Assembly: GCA_900547025.1 (NCBI GenBank) | Contig: UREZ01000059.1 | Location: 1-11,200 of the forward strand | Length of the DNA: 11,200 nucleotides | Reading direction: 5' to 3' | Source: an uncultured Collinsella sp. | Lineage (GTDB): Bacteria; Actinomycetota; Coriobacteriia; Coriobacteriales; Coriobacteriaceae | Shown here: one piece after another, positions 1-7,219 of the stretch | Position numbering within the stretch: the first letter of the stretch is position 1 | Layout of the letters: each line of letters starts with the position of its first letter | Position numbers and translations under genes: made by a program | Notes under the pieces: generated by a model | What the model was told of the DNA's origin: nothing | Databases searched by the model: none | Seen by the model: the letters and a program-made list of their open reading frames with translations, nothing else

Positions 1-496
1 ACTCGCCCGAGCCGTTGCGGCCGTTGGTGTCGTAACCCTCGACGATGCCGCCGATAAGGAAGCTGGGGTCCAGGTCCATACGGTCGAGCATGGTGGCGCA
101 CATCGAAGACGTGGTGGTCTTGCCATGCGTGCCGGCAACAGCGACGGTGGTGTAGCCGTGGCCCAAAGCAGAGAGCATCTTGGCACGGGGCCACACGGGA
201 ATACCAAGCTCGCGAGCGCGCACGAGTTCGGGGTTGGACTCCGGAATAGCGGTGGAGACAACAACCACGTCGGGCTTGACCTCGTCGATCGTGGCGGCCT
301 CATGGCCCACATGCACCTTCACGCCAGCGCGGGTAAGCTGGCGGATATAACGTGACGTCTTAAGGTCGGAGCCGGTAACGGCATAACCGCGCTCGTGCAG
401 AACGAGGGCGATGCCGCTCATGCCGGCGCCGCCGATACCGATAAAGTGGGCGCTCTTAAACTCGGGCGCGGAGGTTGCAGTCTGGGAATCAGCCAT
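1..496 (-). CDS. murC: MurC, UDP-N-acetylmuramate--L-alanine ligase (N-terminal part, cut by window edge)
   Basis: Cytoplasmic ATP-dependent ligase that adds L-Ala to UDP-MurNAc, the first peptide step of peptidoglycan precursor synthesis. I translated the minus strand by hand from the ATG at 496 and found 165 open codons running off the left edge, so roughly two thirds of the protein (family usually about 450-480 residues) is missing. The N-terminal Rossmann motif GIGGAGMSGIA lies at residues 20-30, followed by the family-typical GSDLKTS (42-48) and STAIPESNPE (81-90). The Mur-ligase ATP loop AGTHGKTTTS is at 121-130; the His after GT is typical of MurC rather than MurD or MurF. The start is supported by an AAGGAG 11 bases upstream. 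It follows murG after a 97-base gap in which I see no convincing terminator. Identification is secure; only the truncation limits the annotation. Confidence 0.97.
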   Translation of the reverse strand, partial: MADSQTATSAPEFKSAHFIGIGGAGMSGIALVLHERGYAVTGSDLKTSRYIRQLTRAGVKVHVGHEAATIDEVKPDVVVVSTAIPESNPELVRARELGIPVWPRAKMLSALGHGYTTVAVAGTHGKTTTSSMCATMLDRMDLDPSFLIGGIVEGYDTNGRNGSGE

Positions 497-507
497 GTGC
501 TCGTGTA

Positions 508-513
508 CTCCTT
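508..513 (-). promoter_or_regulatory. Ribosome binding site of murC
   Basis: On the minus strand this reads AAGGAG, 11 bases before the murC ATG at 496. It is one of the clearest Shine-Dalgarno sequences in the window and fixes the murC start. An independent strong site here fits the 97-base gap after murG, where translational coupling is less likely. Confidence 0.75.
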
Positions 514-593
514 GCGTAAACACTGCCTGTAACCCGTTAACTGTACCGCACCTACCGCATCAGCGCGAGGGCGACCGACGATATCCCGTCTAA

Positions 594-1709
594 CTAACGC
601 AAACCCTCTACCGCATCCGCCAGAAGAGCGGCGGCCCTATCCTGAGCCAGACCACGCGCCGCCTGACGCATGGCGTCGCGCGCCGCCGCGTCATCGACCA
701 GGTGCAGCAGTTCATCGGCAAAGGCAGAACCGTCGATATCGGCATCGGCGCAGAGCACGCCGGCCCCGGCGTCGACCAGATACCGGGCATTGGTGGTTTG
801 GTGGTCGGCCGTCGCATGCGGGTACGGCACGAGCACCGAAGGCACGGCGAGTGCAGCGATCTCGGCCACACTCGATGCGCCCGAACGCGAGAGCACCAAA
901 TCGGCAGCAGCCAGCATATCGCCCATGTTGTCGATGTAAGGCTGGACGCGGTAATGCTTCGCCTCCTCGGGCGTCAGCGCCAAAGCGCGCTCGGTCTCCT
1001 CAAAGCCGTCGGCACCCGTCGAATGCAACACATAGAGGTTCTTGCGCGAAAGCAGCTCGTTTTTGAGCGAAGCCACACGCTCGTTGAGGTGCTGGGCGCC
1101 AAGTGAACCGCCAAAGACGAGCAGCAGCGTAGCGTCCTCGGGCACACCGAGCGTCTTGCGACCGCGGGCGCGATCGCCCTCGATCACCAAACGACGCACG
1201 GGATTGCCCGTCATGAGTACATGGTCGGGGTCGCCCTCGCGCTCAAAGACCGCGCGGGCCGCAGGTACCGAAATGCACACGCGGGCGGCATGTGAGTTCA
1301 TCATCTTGTTGGCCAGGCCCGGAACAGAGTTCTGCTCGTGCAGCAGATACGGAACGCCGGCGCCCTTGCACCAACCCAGCAGCGGGACCTCAACGTAAGC
1401 ACCAAAGCCGATAGCGGCATCGGGCTTACCGACCTTTGAGAAGTGACTGGCAAGCGCACGCTTCGCCTTGTTGACGCGCCACAGCGAGGTCAGCGCCGTC
1501 CAGGGACGGGAGCGATCGAAGCCCGTGACCGTGATGGGCACAAAATCGAATCCGGCCTCGGGAACCAGACGGCCCTCGAGCTTGCGCGATTGGCCCACGA
1601 ACACAACGTGATGACCGCGGTCACGCAGCTCCTCGGCCAAGGCGAGCGCGGGGTTGATATGTCCTGCCGTGCCGCCAGCTGCAATAGCAACGGTCATCTT
1701 ATCGGTCAT
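594..1709 (-). CDS. murG: MurG, lipid II synthase (GlcNAc transferase)
   Basis: Membrane-associated GT28 glycosyltransferase. It transfers GlcNAc from UDP-GlcNAc to lipid I to make lipid II at the inner face of the membrane. With the start at 1709 it is 371 residues, close to the family norm. Visible motifs: GGTAGHINP (12-20), the acceptor-side glycine-rich loop; HEQN (124-127); GNPVR (168-172); GGSLGAQ (200-206), where most family members have GGSQGA; and the UDP-GlcNAc-binding stretch SRSGASSVAE (274-283) followed by HATADHQTTNA (298-308). The usual GxGGY segment reads GFGAY at 101-105. The frame is open as far as 1742, but a GAAGGGA site sits just before the ATG at 1709, so I prefer that start; an ATG at 1697 is the fallback. 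The chosen start overlaps the end of ftsW by 11 bases, consistent with coupled translation. Confidence 0.96.
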   Translation of the reverse strand: MTDKMTVAIAAGGTAGHINPALALAEELRDRGHHVVFVGQSRKLEGRLVPEAGFDFVPITVTGFDRSRPWTALTSLWRVNKAKRALASHFSKVGKPDAAIGFGAYVEVPLLGWCKGAGVPYLLHEQNSVPGLANKMMNSHAARVCISVPAARAVFEREGDPDHVLMTGNPVRRLVIEGDRARGRKTLGVPEDATLLLVFGGSLGAQHLNERVASLKNELLSRKNLYVLHSTGADGFEETERALALTPEEAKHYRVQPYIDNMGDMLAAADLVLSRSGASSVAEIAALAVPSVLVPYPHATADHQTTNARYLVDAGAGVLCADADIDGSAFADELLHLVDDAAARDAMRQAARGLAQDRAAALLADAVEGLR

Positions 1710-3219
1710 GGTAATCCCTTCGTACACGCGGCCCCTGGTCATCGGTGCGCAAACGCGCCGACGGGTCCGAATTCAAATCGATTCGATTATATCCGCCGCC
1801 CGCATTGCGAGGAGTGGGGCGCTGCGGACGACCTTGCGGCGCCGTTCGCTGACGCGGACGGGCTGCCGACTCGGTCGCAGAGCCATCCAGGACGGTAAAG
1901 CCGTTACGCGAAGATCGCTCACCGCGCACGTGGGGCACGCCGGCGGTACTCTCATCCATAACGGCAAAGCTCTCGCGGCGACGGTCGTATTCATCGCGAC
2001 GGGCGCTCTCATACGAAACGCGCAGGATCAGACCGGCGAGCATAAGCGACACAATAATCGACGAGCCGCCGTAGCTAATAAACGGCAGCGGCTTGCCCGT
2101 CATGGGAAACACATTGAGAATGCCCAGCGCGTTGATCAAAAACTGCACCGCAAGGATGACCGCGGAACCCGATGCCATAAGTGCTCCGCGACGGTCGGTC
2201 GCCTGCTCGGCAATACGAAACGCCGAGTAGATCAGCATCGCGAACACCAAGAAGAACAGCACGGTTCCGATAAAGCCAACTTCCTCGCCGATAATAGCCA
2301 AGATGTAGTCGTTATGCGCCTCGGGCAAATACGAGTACTTCATGGTGGAGTTACCGATACCGCGACCGAACAGGCCGCCCGAGGCAAACGCCATAATGGC
2401 AAGCGTGGCCTGATAGCCATCACCATATTCGTCGGCCCAAGGGTTCAAGGCAACCTGAATACGCACCATACGGTATGGCTCTGCGACAAGCGCAATCACG
2501 ATCACGAGAATGCCGAAGATTAGCACGCCGATGATAAATCTGGGGTCGAGACCCGCAAACAACGCCATGCACATGAGGGTCAACAGGATGATCAGGACAG
2601 TACCGAAATCGGGCTGGATAAAGATCAGAAAGAGCGAAATGCCCAGGTAGATACCCATCTTGCGAAGGAATTCGTTGATGTTGCCACCGGGCGAAAAGAA
2701 GCGATCAAGCATGATGGCCGAATACGCAATGGCAAATGGCTTTAAAAACTCGGAAGGCTGGAACTGAATACCGGCGATGTTGAGCCAGCGCGTGGCGCCA
2801 CGGCTGCCGCTGCCCACCAAGAACACCAGAAGCAGTAGCCCTATCATGCCGATAAGGAAGATCCTGAGCACATCCTCCCCAAACCAGCTGTCCGGCAAAA
2901 CGCGCACGATGGCAATCAGCGCCAGAACACCGACCACGGCAAACGCGGCCTGTCGACCCAGAAAAAACGTCGCCGAGCCATTCTCGTGCAGCGCCTCGAC
3001 CGAAGACGCCGAGTACACCATCAGCAGGCCAAAGCATACCAAGGTAAACAAGCAGGCCATGAATATCAAACGGGGGCGCATGATACGGGCGGGAACGCCG
3101 GCAATATAGCGTTCGCTAAACGACTGCCCGCCGCGACCGGAACGCGGTGTGCTGCGCCGCGAGGAAGCACGGTCCGAGTCGGGCCTCCTCATACCTTGTC
3201 GGGGGCTCTCCTCTCTCAC
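1699..3219 (-). CDS. ftsW: FtsW, septal peptidoglycan glycosyltransferase (SEDS family)
   Basis: Polytopic membrane protein that polymerises lipid II into glycan strands at the division site together with FtsI. About ten hydrophobic segments lie between residues 48 and 400. SEDS hallmarks are present (numbering from the GTG at 3219): RGATRWL at 140-146, QPSEFLKPFA at 154-163, QPDFGT at 202-207, the loop YLPEAHNDYI with Asp304 in the place of the proposed catalytic Asp, GEE at 311-313, and PFISYGGSS at 379-387. Both ends are extended: about 45 basic Ser/Arg residues precede the first membrane segment, and about 100 Arg/Pro/Ser-rich residues follow the last. The start is uncertain: the frame is open to a TTG at 3225; the GTG at 3219 has AGGGG six bases before it; an ATG at 3192 has only a distant AGGAG. 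It begins 9 bases after murD and overlaps murG. RodA is excluded by the dcw context rather than by sequence. Confidence 0.95.
   Translation of the reverse strand: MREESPRQGMRRPDSDRASSRRSTPRSGRGGQSFSERYIAGVPARIMRPRLIFMACLFTLVCFGLLMVYSASSVEALHENGSATFFLGRQAAFAVVGVLALIAIVRVLPDSWFGEDVLRIFLIGMIGLLLLVFLVGSGSRGATRWLNIAGIQFQPSEFLKPFAIAYSAIMLDRFFSPGGNINEFLRKMGIYLGISLFLIFIQPDFGTVLIILLTLMCMALFAGLDPRFIIGVLIFGILVIVIALVAEPYRMVRIQVALNPWADEYGDGYQATLAIMAFASGGLFGRGIGNSTMKYSYLPEAHNDYILAIIGEEVGFIGTVLFFLVFAMLIYSAFRIAEQATDRRGALMASGSAVILAVQFLINALGILNVFPMTGKPLPFISYGGSSIIVSLMLAGLILRVSYESARRDEYDRRRESFAVMDESTAGVPHVRGERSSRNGFTVLDGSATESAARPRQRTAPQGRPQRPTPRNAGGGYNRIDLNSDPSARLRTDDQGPRVRRDYHDR
1715..1721 (-). promoter_or_regulatory. 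Ribosome binding site that decides the murG start
   Basis: The minus strand reads GAAGGGA, five bases before the ATG at 1709, and lies inside the last codons of ftsW. It favours 1709 over the longer reading from 1742 and over the ATG at 1697, which would leave a spacing of about 17 bases. Confidence 0.55.
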
Positions 3220-3225
3220 CGGCAA

Positions 3226-3230
3226 CCCCT
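3226..3230 (-). promoter_or_regulatory. Probable ribosome binding site of ftsW, overlapping the murD stop
   Basis: The minus strand reads AGGGG, six bases before the GTG at 3219. Its first two bases are the last two of the murD TAG stop. This is the main reason for choosing the GTG start over the ATG at 3192. The site is weak, and reinitiation by ribosomes finishing murD is likely. Confidence 0.4.
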
Positions 3231-4635
3231 ATTCCATTTGCGATTTCGCCGCAGCGGCAAGCTGGGCCACATAGTCCTTAAACACGCGGCCGCGTTCCTC
3301 ATAGCCCGAGAACTCATCGAACGAAGAGCAGGCAGGAGAAAGTAAGATCACGTCGCCACGGCTCGACAGCGAACGGGCGACGTCCACGGCATCGCGCAGG
3401 TCATCCGCCTGGGCGATATCCACATCGCCATCGACATCGGCCTCGTCCATAGCGGCGGTGAAGCGCTCGCGCGCATCGCCAAAGCAGACGACCGAGCGTA
3501 CGTTATCCATAACAACGCGCGCGAAGTCCGTGAGCGGCGTGCCCTTATCGTGGCCGCCGAGCAGCAAGATCACGTCGTCATCGGGAAATGCCGTCAGCGC
3601 CTTCTCGACCGCATCGGTGTTGGTCGCCTTGGAATCGTTGACGTAGCGCACGCCGTCAATCTCGCCACACGGCTCCACGCGGTGCTCGAGCGGCTGGAAC
3701 GAGGCCAGACCGCGGCAGACACCATCGACATCGGCACCGACTGCCAGGGCAGCCGTGGCAGCGCACAGGGCATTGATAACATTGTGATGGCCCGAGATCT
3801 TGAGCTCGGATGTAGCGATGAGCGGAGTCTCGACGCCCTTCAGGCGCACGATCATCTTGCCATCGCGCACAAAGGCGGCATCCTCGCCCTCGGGCTCGTC
3901 AAAAGCGACCTTGCAGATGCGATGACCCGGCGTGTAGATGTACTCATCGAACTCGTGAATGCCGGCGTCTTCGACGTCGACAACCACCAGATCGTCATCG
4001 ACCATATTGTCAAACAGTTTGATCTTGGCAAGCGCATAGTTCTTATGGCTCTTATGCCAGCCCAAGTGGTCGGGAGTGATGTTGAGCAGCACCGCCACGC
4101 GAGGATGAAGCTCGGCGGTCGTAGCAATCTGGTAACTCGAGAGCTCGGCCACAAACCACTCGTTATGAGCTCGGCCGTCAATCTCGTTGACCGGCGGCTC
4201 GCCGATGTTGCCGACAGCTACGCTGGCCTCACCGGCAGCCTTGAGCAGATAATCAGTCAGCGACGTGGTAGTCGTCTTGCCGTTGGTACCCGTAATGGCA
4301 ATCCAGTTATCGGGCGACAGGCGATAGGCAAACTCGGGCTCACCCATAATCTGGGCGGCATGCTCGCGCCCGGCCTTAAAGAAGCCCGAGAACTCCGAGA
4401 TGCCCGGGCACGTCACGCATACGTCATAGGCGCCCTCGACCTGTTCGGTCCCATAGACAAACGACGCACCAGCAGCCTCGAGCGCACGCGTGGCGTCATT
4501 GGGCTCAGAGGTGCCGCCGCCATACACGGTAACGGCGCTTACGCGCTCGGGATGTGCCAGCGCCCAGCGGGCGACATCGAGACCGGATTTGCCCTGACCC
4601 AAAACGAGCAGGCTAAAGACATCAGCAAGAGGCAT
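3229..4635 (-). CDS. murD: MurD, UDP-MurNAc-L-alanine--D-glutamate ligase
   Basis: Cytoplasmic ATP-dependent ligase that adds D-Glu to UDP-MurNAc-L-Ala. At 468 residues it matches the usual length. The N-terminal Rossmann domain opens with VLGQGKSG (11-18). The central ATPase domain has TGTNGKTT (115-122), SSYQ (166-169), NITPDH (185-190) and a Lys at 204 in the position of the carbamylated lysine. The C-terminal domain carries EHRVE (317-321), NDSKATNT (333-340), GGHDKG (360-365) and SPACSSFDEF (433-442), the last two typical of MurD. The ATG at 4635 lies 9 bases after the mraY stop and has only a poor Shine-Dalgarno, suggesting coupling to mraY. No key residue appears to be missing. Confidence 0.97.
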   Translation of the reverse strand: MPLADVFSLLVLGQGKSGLDVARWALAHPERVSAVTVYGGGTSEPNDATRALEAAGASFVYGTEQVEGAYDVCVTCPGISEFSGFFKAGREHAAQIMGEPEFAYRLSPDNWIAITGTNGKTTTTSLTDYLLKAAGEASVAVGNIGEPPVNEIDGRAHNEWFVAELSSYQIATTAELHPRVAVLLNITPDHLGWHKSHKNYALAKIKLFDNMVDDDLVVVDVEDAGIHEFDEYIYTPGHRICKVAFDEPEGEDAAFVRDGKMIVRLKGVETPLIATSELKISGHHNVINALCAATAALAVGADVDGVCRGLASFQPLEHRVEPCGEIDGVRYVNDSKATNTDAVEKALTAFPDDDVILLLGGHDKGTPLTDFARVVMDNVRSVVCFGDARERFTAAMDEADVDGDVDIAQADDLRDAVDVARSLSSRGDVILLSPACSSFDEFSGYEERGRVFKDYVAQLAAAAKSQME

Positions 4636-4644
4636 GAAAGACCA

Positions 4645-5664
4645 CTATCCCAACTGGAAGAACAAAGCAAGGCCAACGGCACCAAAGGCCGCAGCGATAA
4701 TCCAAAAACGGATGACGACCTTGGTCTCGGCCCAGCCCTTCTTTTCGAAATGATGATGGATGGGCGCCATAAGGAAGACGCGCTTGTGCGTAAAGTGGAA
4801 GTAGACAACCTGAATCATGACCGACAGGGTCTCAACGATAAACAGGCCTCCGATGATGAGGGAGACGACCTCGGTGTTGGTCATGATGGACGTGCAGGCA
4901 AACGCGGCGCCCAGGGCAAGCGAGCCGGTATCGCCCATAAAGATGCTCGCCGGATAGCAGTTGAACCACAGAAAGCCCAAGCAGGCACCGGCACACGCGG
5001 TGCAGAAGATGGACAGGTTCACGTCTCCGTGCAAAAACGCCATGGCAGCCATGGCGAGCATGGCAATCATGGAGGTGCCGCCAGCAAGACCGTCAAGGCC
5101 ATCGGTCAGGTTCACGGCATTAGAAAGACCGGCGATCATCAGCCAGCAAAAGACAATGTAGAGCCACGGGAACGAAAGGCCGCAGATGGTGGTCGAAAGA
5201 ACACCGAGGTCAATCGTCAGGCCGCCGGGAAAACGAATCTCGGGGGCGACGCCGCACCAGTTAACGGCAAGTACCGTAAAGGTGACACAGATAATGGTTA
5301 GACCGATCATCTTGGCATGAGGCGTCAGACCGAGCGAGCGCCCATGCGTAACGGAGGTCAGGTCGTCAATCAGGCCCAGCACGCCGGTCGCCAGCGTGGC
5401 GAGGAGCACGAGCACGAGCTCGGTGGTGAGCTTGCCCATCAGCAGGCAGGTCAGCGAGATCGCGACGAGGATGACAACACCACCCATGGTGGGCGTTCCC
5501 TGCTTAACCAAATGACGCTTGGGGCCATCGGCACGAACCTGCTGGCCGATACCCTCGACCTTGAGCAGCTTGATCCACCACGGCATGAGCAGCAGCGCAA
5601 TGGCGGCGGCGATGCCAAGCCCCAAAAAAGCCTGATACGTTGGATACGAGGGATTGCCGAACAT
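4645..5664 (-). CDS. mraY: MraY, phospho-MurNAc-pentapeptide transferase
   Basis: Integral membrane enzyme that moves phospho-MurNAc-pentapeptide from UDP to undecaprenyl phosphate, forming lipid I. It is 339 residues with about ten hydrophobic segments, somewhat shorter than the E. coli enzyme but normal for Gram-positive forms. Visible signatures are DGPKRH then KQGTPTMGG (46-62), the first Asp pair LIDDL (Asp100, Asp101), NAVNLTDGLDGLAGG (182-196), FMGDTGSL with Asp245, and HHHFEKKG (303-310). These cover the Mg-binding aspartates and the His-rich loop of the family. The ATG at 5664 is 3 bases after the murF stop with only a distant GGAAGG inside murF, so translation is probably coupled. 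The next gene, murD, starts 9 bases downstream. Confidence 0.98.
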   Translation of the reverse strand: MFGNPSYPTYQAFLGLGIAAAIALLLMPWWIKLLKVEGIGQQVRADGPKRHLVKQGTPTMGGVVILVAISLTCLLMGKLTTELVLVLLATLATGVLGLIDDLTSVTHGRSLGLTPHAKMIGLTIICVTFTVLAVNWCGVAPEIRFPGGLTIDLGVLSTTICGLSFPWLYIVFCWLMIAGLSNAVNLTDGLDGLAGGTSMIAMLAMAAMAFLHGDVNLSIFCTACAGACLGFLWFNCYPASIFMGDTGSLALGAAFACTSIMTNTEVVSLIIGGLFIVETLSVMIQVVYFHFTHKRVFLMAPIHHHFEKKGWAETKVVIRFWIIAAAFGAVGLALFFQLG

Positions 5665-5667
5665 GGG

Positions 5668-7092
5668 CTAGCACACACCTTCCACAAAGCGGTCGAGCTC
5701 AACAAAGCGGGAACCCTTGACCAGTACAACATCATGTTTTTCAAGCGCGCCGCCCATGCGGTCGAGCACCTGCTGATAATCGGAGAACACCTGGATGCGG
5801 TCCTCGTCCATGCCCATCATGCGCGCGGCATCGGCCATAAGCTGGGCCAGCTCACCACCCACGCACGCCAGCATGTCGAGCTTCTTGGCGGCGGCATAGG
5901 CGCCCACGAGCTCATGCATGCGAGGAGCCTCATCGCCCATCTCGCCCATCTCGCCCAGGATCGCCATGCGAGACCCCGTGCACGAAAGCGAGCACAGCAG
6001 ATCGAGGCCAGCAGCCATGGATTCGGCACTGGCGTTATAGGAATCGTCGATGACGCGGGCACCGCTCTTGGCGCGCTTGATCTCTTGGCGGTGACCGGTG
6101 ATCGTGAGGCCCCTAAAGGCAGCATCGATCTGCTCGGGCGTCACGCCCAGGCGATAGGCAACCGCGGCGGCCTTAACGGCATTTGGGACGGACTGCACGC
6201 CGGGGATGGCAAGCATGGTATCGATTGTCTCGCCCTGACCAAAATCGAGCGTAAAGACCGGACGGCCCTCGTCATCAACTCGAACGTCGCGGGCACGGAC
6301 CTCATCATCGTCCGAGACGCCGGCCAGCATCACGTCGATACCAGCAGGCTGGGCGAACGTATCGCGAATGAACGGCGTAAAGTCGTCCTCGCCGCCCAAA
6401 ACCAGCAGCGGCAAGAAGTCGCCAGCGGCGCACATACCCTGGACAATCTCGGCCTTAGCGCGGGCGATGTTCTCGCGGCTACCCAAAATGCCGATATGAG
6501 AGGTACCAATCTTGCTCACGATGGCAAGGTTGGGATTGGCGGACTGGGACAGGCGCTCGATCTCGTGGAAATGGTTCATGCCCATCTCGAGCACCAGGAC
6601 CTCGGTATCGGCCGGAGCGGAAAGCACCGTGAGCGGCATGCCGATCAGGTTATTGAAATTGCCCTTGGTGGCCCAGACACGATAGCGCTTGGCGAGCACG
6701 GCGGCGAGCACGTCCTTGGTCGTCGTCTTGCCGATGGAACCGGTAATACCAACGACCAGGCAGCCAAGCTCCAGACGGTACGTGTGCGCCAAACGCAGCA
6801 GAAACTCCTCGGGATCATCGGTCAGCAAGATGGCACAGCCCTTGTCCTGCGCCAGCGAGACCAGCTCGGCCTCGGGCTCACGCGTCATCACGACGGCGCC
6901 GGCACCCGACTGGACGGCACGGGAAGCAAAATCATTGCCGTCGACGTTTTCACCGGGAAAGGCGACGAAAATCGTCCCTTCCTCGACCTGACGCGAGTCG
7001 ATAACGCACCCGCGGCATACCCGATCGGCTTCTCCCGTCACGGTTCGGGCCCCTGTTGCGGCCGCGAGGTTGTTGACGGCGATCTCTATCAT
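5668..7092 (-). CDS. murF: MurF, UDP-MurNAc-tripeptide--D-Ala-D-Ala ligase
   Basis: Cytoplasmic ATP-dependent ligase that adds the D-Ala-D-Ala dipeptide to UDP-MurNAc-tripeptide, completing the pentapeptide. It is 474 residues, a usual length. The N-terminal substrate domain has DSR (32-34). The ATP loop is TGSIGKTTTK (117-126), where the Ser and the run of Thr point to MurF. NFNNLIG (145-151), EMGMNH (169-174), a Lys at 213 for the carbamylated residue, DDSYNAS (349-355), LGEMGEMG (379-386) and KGSR (459-462) follow in the expected order. It is not MurE: the DDSYNAS and KGSR signatures and the NFNN motif are those of MurF. The start at 7092 has a good AGGGGAG site. It lies 127 bases after ftsI with no murE between them. 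Confidence 0.97.
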   Translation of the reverse strand: MIEIAVNNLAAATGARTVTGEADRVCRGCVIDSRQVEEGTIFVAFPGENVDGNDFASRAVQSGAGAVVMTREPEAELVSLAQDKGCAILLTDDPEEFLLRLAHTYRLELGCLVVGITGSIGKTTTKDVLAAVLAKRYRVWATKGNFNNLIGMPLTVLSAPADTEVLVLEMGMNHFHEIERLSQSANPNLAIVSKIGTSHIGILGSRENIARAKAEIVQGMCAAGDFLPLLVLGGEDDFTPFIRDTFAQPAGIDVMLAGVSDDDEVRARDVRVDDEGRPVFTLDFGQGETIDTMLAIPGVQSVPNAVKAAAVAYRLGVTPEQIDAAFRGLTITGHRQEIKRAKSGARVIDDSYNASAESMAAGLDLLCSLSCTGSRMAILGEMGEMGDEAPRMHELVGAYAAAKKLDMLACVGGELAQLMADAARMMGMDEDRIQVFSDYQQVLDRMGGALEKHDVVLVKGSRFVELDRFVEGVC

Positions 7093-7097
7093 TGCAG

Positions 7098-7104
7098 CTC
7101 CCCT
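7098..7104 (-). promoter_or_regulatory. Ribosome binding site of murF
   Basis: The minus strand reads AGGGGAG, five bases before the murF ATG at 7092. It is strong and independent, unlike the sites of mraY and murD, fitting the idea that murF begins a new translation unit after the 127-base gap. Confidence 0.7.
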
Positions 7105-7129
7105 GTAAACCTAATAATGCTATCGGCGT

Positions 7130-7135
7130 ATTGTA
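7130..7135 (-). promoter_or_regulatory. Possible -10 element in the ftsI-murF gap (weak)
   Basis: The gap 7093-7219 is the longest between genes here. Its minus strand contains TACAAT (five of six matches to the -10 consensus), 37 bases upstream of the murF start. I find no recognisable -35 hexamer at 16-18 bases and no exact extended -10. A second TACAAT at 7209-7214 is equally unsupported. An internal promoter for the murF-to-murC part is possible but not shown. There is no obvious rho-independent terminator in the gap. Confidence 0.2.
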
Positions 7136-7219
7136 TCCCAGCGCCGCGCATGCGTGGTGCAGGGCATGTGAACACCCCTCATATGGGACAACAAACCACG
7201 CCCCAAAGATTGTAACCCC

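Noticed and set aside
497..593. Promoter or terminator between murG and murC
   Set aside because: I found no paired -35/-10 elements and no stem with a following U run; only the murC ribosome site is supported.
3550..5301. 583-codon open frame on the plus strand, opposite murD and mraY
   Set aside because: Same reasoning: it is antisense to well-supported genes, has shadow-like composition and no family motif, and there is no good ribosome site.
5935..5960. Tandem 9-base repeat in murF encoding Gly-Glu-Met units
   Set aside because: The segment aligns without insertion to the usual LGDMxELG stretch of MurF, so it is coincidental codon repetition and not an expansion.
5317..7215. 632-codon open frame on the plus strand, opposite murF and mraY
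   Set aside because: It is antisense to two genes with complete motifs, has no recognisable domain, is rich in His/Gly/Ala/Gln, and continues through a non-coding gap. Long stop-free antisense frames are expected in GC-rich genes.
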